Assembly: GCF_014705605.1 (NCBI RefSeq)
Contig: NZ_JACXIZ010000045.1
Location: 1 to 64,000 of the forward strand
Direction of reading: 5' to 3'
Length of the DNA: 64,000 nt
Source: Paenibacillus sabuli
GTDB taxonomy: Bacteria; Bacillota; Bacilli; Paenibacillales; Paenibacillaceae
Under the pieces are notes generated by a model. That model made no database searches. It saw only the letters and a program-made list of their open reading frames with translations, and was not told where the DNA came from. Of the stretch, positions 53,807 through 62,942 are shown one piece after another. Every line of letters starts with the position of its first letter. Position 1 is the stretch's first letter. Both the position numbers and the translations under genes were made by a program.

Positions 53807-55825
53807 TCAGTGGCTCTCCTGCTCCTGCTCCTTCTTCTTCGATCGGTATTCTTTCGGAGTCACGCCGAATTGCTTTTTAAACAGCTTGAAAAACGTGCTT
53901 TCATTGACAAAGCCGATCGAGGACATGATCTCCTTAATCGTGAAATTTTTCTTTTCCAGCCATTCCGCCGCTTGCGACAGACGGACTTCCACAATATACT
54001 GGGCCAGCGATTTCAATTCGTGCTGCTTGAAGATGCGCCCGACATAAGCGGACGTCATCCCCAGCATATCGGCGATGGCCTGCAGGCCAAGGTTGGGGTC
54101 CTTATAGTTTTGCTGCACGATTTCTTTGATCGAAGCCACAAGCAGGGCATACTTGTCCTTGTGTTTGTTTTGCTGGCTCTCGTGAATCTCCGCACATACC
54201 TCCTGCAGGATTACATGGATTTCCTCCAGCGTCTCCCGATCAAGCACTTGGCGGCTGACCGCGCCCAGGTCGAATCGAAGCGGACGCACACTGTAGGCGT
54301 TGATCTCTTCAATCGCGGTCTTGATGATGATGACCAGATGAATCAGCGCATGCACCATATGGTCGTATTTGAAGCGCGCGACCTCCGCCATGTAGCGCTC
54401 CAGCTGCGTCTGCATTTGCGCATGGTCGTTTTTCTTGATTCCTTCAATCAGCCTTGCCTCGATTTCCGGGGACACGTGAATTTCTGTACAATCCAAATGA
54501 CGGCTGACCCGCTCAGGCGCAATGATCGAGCCGTGTCCGAACACAATTTTATATTGCACAACTTGCAGCGCATGATGGTAATTCTCGGTGAGCATGCGGT
54601 AATCGGACACCGGCCGGCTGAATGCAATCGATAACGATACATGATATTACGAAGCGACGATCTCTTGTACCTGCTTCGAGAGATGCGTCAATTGCGATTC
54701 GTCCGCGATGTCTCCGGCCGCACCGCTCAGCAGCACGACGATATGTCCGTCCTTCATATCCACAGCCTCGCATAGATAAGGAGCTGCAAACAGCTCTCCC
54801 GCGATATTGGATACGGCAAACCCGTACAGATTCCGTTGCTCCTGGCTGATACGGCTCGAAAATTCAACGCACCGGTCGATTTTCAAAATAAGCAAGCGGT
54901 ACGCGCCAGCCTCCTGAAGCGATAACCCGGACATTTTGGAATAATGGCCGGCCTCCTCCTCCGAGAAGGACGCGCTATCTGTAATGAGCCTGCGCAAGTA
55001 ATAGTTTTCCGCCAGCCGCCGACCGCTCTCTTGCTCCAGCCTGACCCGCTGCAGTTGCTGCAGCGTCTGGTCATACACCTCGGATACATACCGCAGCTCG
55101 TCCGGGTCCATGCGCACATCCTGCCCTTTCGCTTCCGCGCGGCTGCTGCGAATCGCGCTGATCATACGGTCCACCGGCTGATAGAGCTTGTGGGCGACCA
55201 GGAAAGACAGCAGCACGGACAATACCAGGAAGCCGCTCATGGCCAGCAGGGTGAATGTTCTCCACCTCTCGATGCCCTGTACCACGGATTGATAGGGCTG
55301 CGCACTGACAATGATCCAATCCTGCACATTCGTATCAATATAGGTTATAAATTGTCGTTCTCCGGCAATTTCGGACGTAAAGTATCCGAAGGGCTGCTCC
55401 TGATTCAAGCGTTGACTCAGGACCCGCTCGCTCAGTTGCTCGGAAAAAGAAGCGCTTGCATTGTCCGCATGGATGATTTCTCCTTCGGCATTGACCAAAA
55501 ACAGGCTTGATTCGCCAAATCCGCCCAACGCATTCACGGTCTTGATGTTATTGACCAGCCAATCCGAATTGACGTTTAGCATGATTGCGCTTTCATCTTG
55601 ATTGTATCCATCAAACGAATCATAATTCACCATGGTGAAGAAGTCCGCCGTCTTCCCGGTCTGTGCGCCTGCGTAAATCGGAATCAGTTGCATACGCGGC
55701 ACAGCCTGGCCGCTTTGCAACATCGTCAATAAGGCACTGGCTTCCGGTCCGGTTTTATTCGTGACATTAATTTTCCCGGCTGCGTATAGCGCATCCACTT
55801 TCGTATTGAGGATGACAATTGAATT
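53807..55825 (-). pseudogene. AraC-family membrane sensor gene, 5'-truncated and split by an in-frame TAA
   Basis: Two reading frames in the same phase join into one AraC sensor: Cache-like part, membrane helix (FTLLAMSGFLVLSVLLSFLVA), HAMP-like region, then VQEIVAS, a TAA (54647-54649), YHVSLSIAFSRPVSDYR and the C-terminal HTH pair ending TPKEYRSKKK. The 5' end is missing: homology begins near NSIVILNTKVDALY at about 55825, directly after beta-helix sequence. With no first membrane helix and a stop in the middle, the gene should be non-functional. A C-terminal fragment from GTG 54610 (267 residues) could in principle be made. Confidence 0.85.
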
Positions 55826-56897
55826 TGTAGAAATACATGTAGCGCACGTACGTGTTATTGGCCGTATTACCCTGCAACTGCACACCCCATTGCGCCAGTG
55901 TATCGATCGTATTATGGCCGATGTATTGATAGTCGCTGACCCCGGAGGTCGAGATGCCGATCAGATTGCCGTCTCCGACGATATTATCGGTTGCGATCGA
56001 ATTGCCGGAGATCAGCTCCAGACCGAACCCCTTGTACACGCCGCTCAGATCCTCGACCGTATTGCGCCGCACGGCTACGTGCTGGGATTGCACCACACTG
56101 AGGAAATGATCCACCTCGTTGTCCTCGACGACCGATCCGTCGCAATCGGTGTGCAGCTCAATGGAGAGACCATTTGCCGTATGCCCCGAACCGCTGATCT
56201 TGTTGTCACGCACAATCATATTCTCGCAACCGTTGTTGCCGAAAATCCCGCCTCTTCCGGTATCCGTAATCGTATTGCGCAGCACAACCCCCCGATGCGA
56301 ATTCCAGGCAAGGCGGATGCCGCCGCCATACGTATCGTCCACACCGATATTCGTCAGAATATTGTCCGTTACAACCGGATCGGGGGAATTGGTGAAGTAG
56401 ATCGCCATCGATCCAAACGCCGGATGCGACACCATGTCCTTGATCCGCATATGATGCACATAATGGCCGCCGCCCTGATTGGCCCGAATCGCAAAATTCA
56501 GCGCGGCATTCAAGTTCCCGTCCAGCGTCATATCGGAAATTTCGGCGTTATCGAGGTCATCCAGCATGATGAAAACGCTATCAATTGTTCCCGTATAAAT
56601 CAGCTCGGTTAAATCGCGGCCCGCTCCTGTCAAGATCAGCTCCGATTTCATATCCAGCTGTTCCGACACGTAGTACGTACCGTCCGGAATATAGACCGTA
56701 TCCCCGGCTGAAGCCGCATCGATCGCATCCTGAATCGCCGCCGTATCGTCAAGCGCATCGCTTCCGTCGGCGCCATAAGCCGTTACATCGAGCGTTGCGG
56801 CAGAAGCCGCACCAGGAAGCATGCCGGCTGTCAGCACCAGGGCGAGGACCCCCGTGACCCCGATGACCCATTTTACCATCGCTGTCATCCCTTTCAT
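55767..56897 (-). CDS. Secreted parallel beta-helix protein (pectate-lyase-like), 3'-truncated
   Basis: 376 residues. Signal peptide (about 1-34, ending GAASA), then DVTAYGADGSDALDDTAAIQ typical of the pectate lyase 3/polygalacturonase-like N-cap, and repeated beta-helix rungs (NAEISDMTLDGN, VVLRNTITDTGRGG, VVEDNEVDHF). The ATG at 56897 has AAGGAG upstream. The last residues (after YMYFYK, about 55825) come from a different gene read in another frame: the 3' end has been replaced by a truncated araC gene. The core may still fold; activity is uncertain. Confidence 0.75.
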   Translation of the reverse strand: MKGMTAMVKWVIGVTGVLALVLTAGMLPGAASAATLDVTAYGADGSDALDDTAAIQDAIDAASAGDTVYIPDGTYYVSEQLDMKSELILTGAGRDLTELIYTGTIDSVFIMLDDLDNAEISDMTLDGNLNAALNFAIRANQGGGHYVHHMRIKDMVSHPAFGSMAIYFTNSPDPVVTDNILTNIGVDDTYGGGIRLAWNSHRGVVLRNTITDTGRGGIFGNNGCENMIVRDNKISGSGHTANGLSIELHTDCDGSVVEDNEVDHFLSVVQSQHVAVRRNTVEDLSGVYKGFGLELISGNSIATDNIVGDGNLIGISTSGVSDYQYIGHNTIDTLAQWGVQLQGNTANNTYVRYMYFYKFNCHPQYESGCAIRSREN

Positions 56898-57109
56898 TCG
56901 AACAACTCCTTCTCCATTATAGTCAAGCAGCATAAGGTTCTTTACTTTCGTCCTCCTTTCCACCAAGCCTTTCTTCATCATGGCAAACCTGCCGAAATCA
57001 CGCTACTGTGAATTTGACGAATAACTGTCGCCCGGGCTGTCATACGAGTGAAAAGCTTCGTAAAGAAGCCGCCCGCACGCATCATTTGACAGCACATTGC
57101 GCTCAGAGC

Positions 57110-57138
57110 AAAAACGCGACCGCCCTCAGGTGGTCGCG
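57110..57138 (-). terminator. Intrinsic terminator downstream of the methyltransferase gene
   Basis: On the minus strand CGCGACC / GGTCGCG forms a 7-bp stem with a 10-base loop, followed by five U residues. It shares a 17-base block (ACGCGACCGCCCTCAGG) with 39038-39054. The other bases of the 56898-57204 gap hold repeat copy B and no gene. Confidence 0.7.
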
Positions 57139-57142
57139 CTGG

Positions 57143-57208
57143 CTGTAACGGTCATGTGTCCGAATGATGCGCTAAGCGTCGTCGCTGGTGTTCGCTGGTG
57201 TCCATTAG
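57143..57208. repeat. Dispersed inverted-end repeat, copy B (short form)
   Basis: CTGTAACGGTCAT (57143-57155) opens the element; CTAAGCGTCGTCGCTGG ... TGTCCATTAG closes it (57172-57208), with TCGCTGGTGT duplicated in tandem (57182-57201). Its right end supplies the stop codon of the methyltransferase gene. Same arm sequences as the copies near 27.9 and 63.0 kb. Confidence 0.55.
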
Positions 57209-57918
57209 CTCCGCTCTGACTGGCCCGCCAAGCCGGGCGAAAGCGAAAAACGCAGCAGATACGTCTCTTCATACTGCGACTTCACGTAGTCACGCGACGA
57301 ACGGAAGAAGTCGCGTTCGCTGCCCAGCGTCAAAAATCCGGACGGCTGCCGGCGCATCGCCTGGGTCTGAAAGCCCGCCGCCGCAAACGCGTCTGCGAAA
57401 TCGTCAAGCGCATGCATATGCGCCTCAAGACGACTGTAGCGCTCGATCTCGCGCTTGAAGAACGCTGCGCTCGCATTGTCCGACAAATCCGTGTACGTGA
57501 CGTAGTATACGCCGCCGGGCCTCAGCGCTGCGGCGATCTTGCGCGCATGCTCGGGCAGGTCGCCGACCAGGTAAATCACCGACAGCGCAAACGCCAGATC
57601 GAACGCAATGCCGAGCGCCTCGGGCGAGCCGGTATTGGCATATGTCAGCGGCAGCGCGCCCTTGCGCTGCTCGGCCAGCTTGACCGATTCCGCCCCGAGA
57701 TCGACGCCGACGCCTTGCGCAAAAGGCCTCGCCTGATGCAAATGACGCAAAAATCCGCCGCGGTTGCAGCCAAAATCGAGCACCTTGCACGCGGACAAGT
57801 CCGTCTCCGGCATCAGCCGGATCACTTCGTCCCAGCCCGGACGATGCTCGTCCTCCATGCTCTCCTCACTCTCGGCATGGCTCCACCATACGTCGTATAC
57901 GGCTTCGTTTCGTGTCAA
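57205..57918 (-). CDS. SAM-dependent methyltransferase
   Basis: 237 residues, class I Rossmann-like methyltransferase. Motif I is KVLDFGCNRGGFLRHL (about 44-59), then GVDLGAESVKLAEQ and a FDLAFALSVIYLVGDLPEHA core, followed by LRPGGVYYVTYTD. A small-molecule acceptor is likely but not identifiable. It overlaps the upstream AraC gene by four bases, so it is probably produced with it. The gene stops inside a repeat element. A partial second copy of its first codons is seen near 50.9 kb. Confidence 0.8.
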   Translation of the reverse strand: MTRNEAVYDVWWSHAESEESMEDEHRPGWDEVIRLMPETDLSACKVLDFGCNRGGFLRHLHQARPFAQGVGVDLGAESVKLAEQRKGALPLTYANTGSPEALGIAFDLAFALSVIYLVGDLPEHARKIAAALRPGGVYYVTYTDLSDNASAAFFKREIERYSRLEAHMHALDDFADAFAAAGFQTQAMRRQPSGFLTLGSERDFFRSSRDYVKSQYEETYLLRFSLSPGLAGQSERS

Positions 57919-58790
57919 TTCGATCCCTTCTTTCTTATTAGCTTGTTCGACCGCTTGAAGGCCTGGGGCGTCATGCCGAAGCGCGCCTTGAACAGCCGGC
58001 TGAAATGCGTGTACGTGCGAAAGCCGCAGGCGTAGGCCGCTTCCTCGAGCCCGATGTCGTCGTACAATACGCGTTCGCGCACCATGTGCAGTCTGATTGT
58101 AATGACATAATCCATGGGCGAGGTGCCGAAGGTGGCGCGAAACAGTTCGGAGGCGCGCGATACCCCAAGACCGACATGCGCCGCAATCTGCCGCAGGGTC
58201 AGCGGCTGCGTGGCCTGCTGCTCGATGTATTCCTTCATCCGGTAGGGCATATACAGCCTGGGAGCCGCTCTTGCACCACTCCGCATCAGGCGCCGAATTG
58301 CCAGCAGCAGCAAGCGCGCCAGACAGTCCTGAATCTCGGGACTGGGCTCCAGCACGCGCCGCCGCTCATATACGATGCTGCGAAAGGCCTGCACAATCTG
58401 CTCGTTCGGCCCGACATGCACGACGCGCGGCAATGCCTCATCCCACCACCAATCCACCCATTCGCCGCTGCAATAGACGAAATAATCCGCGCTGCGCAAC
58501 GCCGGTCCCGACGCCGCGGGCTCCAGCCTCAATTCGTACGCGTCCGCGGGACGGCACATCAGCAAGTCCCCGCCCCCGAGCCGGTACTGAACGCCGTTCA
58601 GGCAGACGTGCGCGCTCCCCTCGACCTGCAGCCGGAACAGATAATGCCGGTGCTTCTTGCGACTTGCAAACGGCGTCTCATGCACCGCATGGTTGCAGGC
58701 CCCCAACTCGACCAACGCTTCGCTCACAAGGCCGACCTCCCAAATGAATCGTAAAATCCGCATACCAAGCGGAAGATGAACTGTGTTCAT
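57915..58790 (-). CDS. Cytoplasmic AraC-family transcriptional regulator
   Basis: 291 residues. N-terminal cupin-like AraC_binding domain (about 20-150) and a C-terminal HTH pair (about 185-285: LRQIAAHVGLGVSRASELF, EEAAYACGFRTYTHFSRLF, ending MTPQAFKRS). It has no membrane segment, unlike the other AraC proteins here. No good ribosome binding site precedes ATG 58790; an ATG nine codons downstream lacks one too. It is divergent from the isomerase-like gene, with a palindrome between them, so it may regulate both directions. Confidence 0.86.
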   Translation of the reverse strand: MNTVHLPLGMRILRFIWEVGLVSEALVELGACNHAVHETPFASRKKHRHYLFRLQVEGSAHVCLNGVQYRLGGGDLLMCRPADAYELRLEPAASGPALRSADYFVYCSGEWVDWWWDEALPRVVHVGPNEQIVQAFRSIVYERRRVLEPSPEIQDCLARLLLLAIRRLMRSGARAAPRLYMPYRMKEYIEQQATQPLTLRQIAAHVGLGVSRASELFRATFGTSPMDYVITIRLHMVRERVLYDDIGLEEAAYACGFRTYTHFSRLFKARFGMTPQAFKRSNKLIRKKGSN

Positions 58791-58792
58791 CT

Positions 58793-58808
58793 TAGCGGCG
58801 TTCCGCTA
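58793..58808. promoter_or_regulatory. Palindromic operator candidate between divergent genes
   Basis: TAGCGG-CGTT-CCGCTA, two 6-bp arms, sits two bases upstream of the AraC start codon and 54 bases before the isomerase-like gene. Binding at this spot could block translation or transcription of araC. Function inferred from position. Confidence 0.4.
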
Positions 58809-58862
58809 GGATGTAAAGGCATACACTGCAACCAAACGACAAATTAGCGAAAGGAGTACACA

Positions 58863-59624
58863 ATGCGCAATAAAATAGCGATTCAACTGCACACGCTGCG
58901 CGATGCCTGCAAGGAGGACTTCCCCGGCGTGCTGCGCGAGCTGGGGAGGATGGGGTGGGCCGGCGTGCAACTGGCCGGCTATCACGGCTACGATCCGGAG
59001 GAACTGGCCGCCGTCATACGGGAAACCGGCATGAAGACGGCAGGACTGCACGTCCAGCTGCCCTTGATTCTGGAGCATGGCGAGCGGTTGATCCAAGAGG
59101 CCCAATTGTTCGGCACGCGAGACCTGATCTGCTCCAACACGCCGCAGGCGATGCGCAATGCCGACGGTTACCGCACGCTGCGCAGCGAATTGAACGCGTA
59201 CGCCCGGCGCTGCGCAAGCGACAATATCCGCATCAGTTATCACAATCACGCCTTCGAATTCGAGACGACGATCGACGAACAGCCCGCCCTGCGCTATCTG
59301 CTCGATCCCGCGCCGGACAATGCCGTGCTGGCGGAGATCGACGTCTACTGGGTGCTGAAGGCCGGCCGCGATCCGCTCGCGTTCATCGCCCCGTATACAG
59401 GACGCATGCCCCTCATTCATTTGAAGGACATGACTGACGATGCGGAGCAGACCTTTGCCGAGATCGGCACCGGCCGGATCGATTTTCCGCCGATTCTGCA
59501 ATGGGGCGAGCGCAGCGGCGTCGAATGGTATGTCGTCGAGCAGGACCGCTGCCGCCGCGATCCGATGGAATCGGTGCGCATCAGCTACACGCAACTGTCG
59601 CGCATGGCCGAGGCCTTCGCTTAG
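58863..59624 (+). CDS. Sugar phosphate isomerase/epimerase-like TIM-barrel protein
   Basis: 253 residues of the AP-endonuclease-2-like superfamily. Metal-site residues of this fold are suggested by ISYHNHAFEFE (about 123-133), EIDVYWVLKAG (about 158-168) and MPLIHLKDM (about 182-190). AAAGGAG lies 7 bases before the ATG. Members handle inositol, hydroxypyruvate or rare sugars; the exact reaction cannot be told. It is the likely target of the divergent AraC regulator. Confidence 0.82.
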   Translation: MRNKIAIQLHTLRDACKEDFPGVLRELGRMGWAGVQLAGYHGYDPEELAAVIRETGMKTAGLHVQLPLILEHGERLIQEAQLFGTRDLICSNTPQAMRNADGYRTLRSELNAYARRCASDNIRISYHNHAFEFETTIDEQPALRYLLDPAPDNAVLAEIDVYWVLKAGRDPLAFIAPYTGRMPLIHLKDMTDDAEQTFAEIGTGRIDFPPILQWGERSGVEWYVVEQDRCRRDPMESVRISYTQLSRMAEAFA

Positions 59625-59677
59625 GCGCCGCGCGCGGCCGCCGGTGATGCCCGGAGCCGCATGGGGAATGCCGCCAA

Positions 59678-59706
59678 TCGCAATGCATGCAATGCAATGC
59701 AATGCG
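59678..59706. repeat. GCAAT microsatellite
   Basis: GCAATGCATGCAATGCAATGCAATGCG contains several GCAAT/ATGCA units in the convergent gap between the isomerase-like gene and the binding-protein gene. Confidence 0.7.
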
Positions 59707-59714
59707 AGTGCGGC

Positions 59715-60725
59715 CTACTGATACAGCTCCGGGTAGAAGCCTCGGGCCAGCGACTCCACGGTATAGGCCATGCGGCCGCCCGGCAGCACGCTCTCCAGCG
59801 AGATCGGGACGAACCGCTCCGCCTGCACGGCTGCCAGCTGCGACAAGGCCGGGTCGGCCTGGATGTCGGCGATCTTCTGCTCCAGCGACGGTGCGTCATA
59901 GTCGTGAATGACGATGACCTCCGGCTGGCGCCTCAGCACCTCCTCGTAGCTGACCGTGGTCCATTGCTGATCCTCGATGTCGTCGAATACGTTGCGGCCG
60001 CCGGCCAGCTCGATCAGCAGCGTCTCGAAATTCGGCGCGCCCGCCGTGAACACGCCGTCGCCGCCGCTGTCGTACACGAGCACATCGATCGCCTCGCGCT
60101 GTCCGACCTGCTCCTGAACAGCCGCGATGCGGGCCTGCTGATCGGCGACGAACGCCTCGGCTTCCCCCTCGATCTCAAAAATCCGGCCCAGATCGCGAAT
60201 CTCTCCGTACATCTCCTCCAGCGTCGAGGCGCTGTTCATATAGGTCGTCATGCCGAGTCCGGCCAGCTCTTCGACATCCAGTGCGTCGCCGCCGAATTCC
60301 CAATCGATGCCGTAGATGAAATCAGCGCCGCTCGTAACGACGGCTTCCCGGGTCGCCGAGCCGTAGGTCAGCTCCGGAATGCGGGCGTAAGCTTCCTCGT
60401 ATTCGGGCAGCGCGCCGCGGCTGTGATTGTCCAGGCTGTTGCCGATGACGAGGTCGCTCAGTCCGAGCGCGACGAACAGCTCGGACGCGTTGGGCCCGAG
60501 TGTCAGCACCTTGGAAGGCTTGTCCTCCACCGTAACCTCCCGGCCGTAATTGTCGACGGTGACCGGCGCGTAGGCCGCTGCCTGATCTCCATGGTCTGCG
60601 TTATCCTGGATGTTGTCTTGCGCGGCATCCCGGCGCTCCTCCGGCTGCTCCCCGCTGCCGCATCCCGCCAACAGTCCCGCCGTCAACATCAGGGCCGCGC
60701 CTGCGGCCAAGTACCTTTTTTTCAT
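59715..60725 (-). CDS. Iron-siderophore/cobalamin-type ABC transporter binding lipoprotein
   Basis: 336 residues. Lipobox GLLAGCGS (Cys about residue 22), acidic linker, then the class III (FecB/BtuF) bilobed fold: VTVEDKPSKVLTLGPNASELF, long backbone helix around 165-195, GGRNVFDDIEDQQWTTVSYE and VIVIHDYDAPS. The ligand may be an iron chelate, haem or cobalamin. Last gene of the permease-ATPase-SBP series. An AAAGAGAGAAATGGGGAGAAAGC stretch provides the ribosome binding site. Confidence 0.88.
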   Translation of the reverse strand: MKKRYLAAGAALMLTAGLLAGCGSGEQPEERRDAAQDNIQDNADHGDQAAAYAPVTVDNYGREVTVEDKPSKVLTLGPNASELFVALGLSDLVIGNSLDNHSRGALPEYEEAYARIPELTYGSATREAVVTSGADFIYGIDWEFGGDALDVEELAGLGMTTYMNSASTLEEMYGEIRDLGRIFEIEGEAEAFVADQQARIAAVQEQVGQREAIDVLVYDSGGDGVFTAGAPNFETLLIELAGGRNVFDDIEDQQWTTVSYEEVLRRQPEVIVIHDYDAPSLEQKIADIQADPALSQLAAVQAERFVPISLESVLPGGRMAYTVESLARGFYPELYQ

Positions 60726-60782
60726 GCTTTCTCCCCATTTCTCTCTTAGTGTTCACACCATCCGCTTGCCGGACCGCCGGGC

Positions 60783-61580
60783 TTATCGCACGAGCGCCGC
60801 TTCCCGCTGCGCCATACCCGCCGGCACGTAGGCGATCGACAGCTTGCCCGTCGCCGGGTGCACCGCGACTTCCGCCGTGATGCCATACACCTCCCGGATC
60901 AGCTCGGGGGTCAGCACCTCCTCCGGCGTCCCGGCGCGATGCAGGCGCCCGGCCTTGAGCACGTAGAGGCGCGAGCAATAGAGCGCCGCCAGATTCAGAT
61001 CGTGAATCGCCGCCAGCACCGTCACTCCCAGCGTCTGAATCAGATCGAACATCTGCAGCTGATAGTAGATGTCCAGGTGATTCGTCGGCTCGTCCATGAT
61101 CAGGAGTTCGGTCTGCTGGGCGAGTGCGCGGGCGAGCAGCACGCGCTGCTTTTCGCCGCCCGACAGATTGCGGTAATTGCGCCGGGCCATCTCCGCCATC
61201 CCCGTCTGGGCGAGCGCAGCGGCGACGATTCGGCGATCCTCGGGGCGGTCGCCCTCGAGCAGCCTTTTGTGCGGACTCCGCCCCATGCCTACGATATCCT
61301 CCACCATAAAATCGAACGGCACCGTATTCTCCTGACCGACCACGCCCATTTGCAGCGCGAGCGCTTTGGGCTTCATCGCCTGCAGATCCTCGCCGTCCAT
61401 CGCGAGCCATCCCGAGTCGGGCTTGAGCGCGCGATACACATTTTTCAGCACGGTCGACTTGCCGCTGCCGTTCGGGCCGATCAGGCCGACGAATTCGCCT
61501 TGCTTGACATGCAGCCGAATATCCGCGACCAGCGGGGAGGCATCGTAGGAATAGTTCAGGTTCTCCACTTGCAGTTTCAT
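60783..61580 (-). CDS. ABC transporter ATPase, FecE/BtuD type
   Basis: 265 residues. Walker A GPNGSGKST (about 37-45), signature LSGGEKQRVLLARALA (about 138), Walker B LLIMDEPTNHLD (about 158-169) and the switch His in AIHDLNLAALY are all intact. It energises the FecCD-type permease encoded 13 bases upstream. The C-terminal tail resembles other iron-siderophore ATPases. Confidence 0.93.
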   Translation of the reverse strand: MKLQVENLNYSYDASPLVADIRLHVKQGEFVGLIGPNGSGKSTVLKNVYRALKPDSGWLAMDGEDLQAMKPKALALQMGVVGQENTVPFDFMVEDIVGMGRSPHKRLLEGDRPEDRRIVAAALAQTGMAEMARRNYRNLSGGEKQRVLLARALAQQTELLIMDEPTNHLDIYYQLQMFDLIQTLGVTVLAAIHDLNLAALYCSRLYVLKAGRLHRAGTPEEVLTPELIREVYGITAEVAVHPATGKLSIAYVPAGMAQREAALVR

Positions 61581-61593
61581 GTCAGCACCGCCT

Positions 61594-62673
61594 TTATATT
61601 CGTGGTTTGCGCTTGAGGAGCCAGATAAAAAACGGACCGCCGATCAGTGCCGTCAGCAGTCCGAGCGGCAGCTCCTGGGGCGCGATGACGATCCGAGCGA
61701 CCACATCGGTCCAGACGACAAGGATGCCGCCGAGCGGCGCGCTGACGAGCAGCACGCGCTTGTGATCGGAGCCGACGAGCAGCCGCGCCATATGCGGCAC
61801 CATCAGGCCGACGAAGCCGATCGAGCCGCTGACCGCAATCGTCACGCCGGCCAGCAGCGAGGCGACCAGCACGAGCAGCTTTTGCAAGCGGCTCACATGA
61901 TAGCCGAGCGTGCCGGCCGTCTCGTCGCCGAGCAGCAGAGCGTTGAGCGCGCGATAACGCGTCATCAAGACCATCATGCAGCCGATCATCACGATCAGCG
62001 GCAACGTCAAATAGCCCCACTTGGCGCCGGCCAGACTGCCCGACATCCAAAATGCGGCATTGTGCAGCCCGAGCGCATTAGGGGCGCTGAGCGTGATGAT
62101 ATTGGTGATCGCGTCCATGATCATCGCCACGACGACACCCGAGAGCAACAGCTGCGTGATGTTGATGCTGCCCTTGACCCTGGAGATCGCATAGACTGCG
62201 ATAATCGTGGCCGCCGCGCCGAGGAAGGCGCTGATCGAAAGGGCATAGGTCCCGAAAAAAGCGAACACGCCGAACAGCATGCCCAGCGTGGCCGTCGCCG
62301 CCGCGCCCGAGGACACCCCGAGGATAAACGGATCGGCCAGCGCATTGCGCACCAGCGCCTGCATGGCGACGCCGGTAACGGCAAGCGAAGCGCCGACGAT
62401 CATGCCGAGCAGCACGCGCGGCAAGCGCAGCGTCCAGACGATGTTCTCGTCCAGCTGCGTCCAGGTGATCGGGATCGCATCGCGCAGCATCGGCGCCTTG
62501 CTTAGCACGATCTTGGCGACCGTGACCGGCGCCACGGCGACGGGACCGATGCCGACGGCCAGTACGACCGACAACACGCCGAACAACAGCAGCAGCGTGA
62601 TCATCCATTTCATATTCGGTTCGTCGGGATTCCAGATGCTGCGAAAGCGCACCAGCGGGCTGAGTTTGTTCAA
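61594..62673 (-). CDS. FecCD-family ABC transporter permease
   Basis: 359 residues, about ten membrane helices. Typical FecCD blocks are RLPRVLLGMIVGASLAVTGV, LADPFILGVSSGAA and GFVGLMVPHMARLLVGSDH. The start is TTG at 62673 with AGGAGA seven bases upstream. First gene of the operon; it and its two partners form a complete importer for an iron chelate or cobalamin. Confidence 0.92.
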   Translation of the reverse strand: MNKLSPLVRFRSIWNPDEPNMKWMITLLLLFGVLSVVLAVGIGPVAVAPVTVAKIVLSKAPMLRDAIPITWTQLDENIVWTLRLPRVLLGMIVGASLAVTGVAMQALVRNALADPFILGVSSGAAATATLGMLFGVFAFFGTYALSISAFLGAAATIIAVYAISRVKGSINITQLLLSGVVVAMIMDAITNIITLSAPNALGLHNAAFWMSGSLAGAKWGYLTLPLIVMIGCMMVLMTRYRALNALLLGDETAGTLGYHVSRLQKLLVLVASLLAGVTIAVSGSIGFVGLMVPHMARLLVGSDHKRVLLVSAPLGGILVVWTDVVARIVIAPQELPLGLLTALIGGPFFIWLLKRKPRI

Positions 62674-62693
62674 AATAAAGTCTCCTGTATCTC

Positions 62694-62721
62694 GTGTTAC
62701 GATTTTATATTATAGTAACAC
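62694..62721 (-). promoter_or_regulatory. Importer promoter flanked by a 7-bp inverted repeat
   Basis: GTGTTAC (62694-62700) and GTAACAC (62715-62721) are perfect inverted arms 14 bases apart, enclosing TATAAT (62709-62714 on the minus strand). The layout suggests a repressor sitting on the -10 region of the importer operon. It does not look like a Fur box; the regulator is unknown. Confidence 0.5.
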
Positions 62722-62785
62722 AATGAAGGGGGTCTGACTAGTGCAGCGAAAATTCAGACGCCGGGCGACTCTGTCTGGAACCGGT

Positions 62786-62831
62786 AAAAAATAAAATAGC
62801 GACAACGCGGGCCGTAACCCTGCGTTGCCGC
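62786..62831 (-). terminator. Intrinsic terminator upstream of the importer operon
   Basis: On the minus strand a GCGGCAACGC...GCGTTGTCGC stem with GGG/CCC at the top is followed by TATTTTATTTTTTACC. It would stop transcripts arriving from the beta-propeller gene before the importer promoter. Confidence 0.7.
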
Positions 62832-62942
62832 TGCACTCAAATGTAAATTCTGCTGAACCGCAGGAAGTCCCTTCCATACGGCATGCTCGTTCCGGCTTGA
62901 TCTCCTCCAGCCCGTCGATGCCCCCCTCTGTACAGGTGAACC

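Noticed and set aside
62674-62942. Cobalamin riboswitch ahead of the FecCD-type importer
   Set aside because: The B12-box string is not seen and the space contains a terminator followed by a promoter instead.
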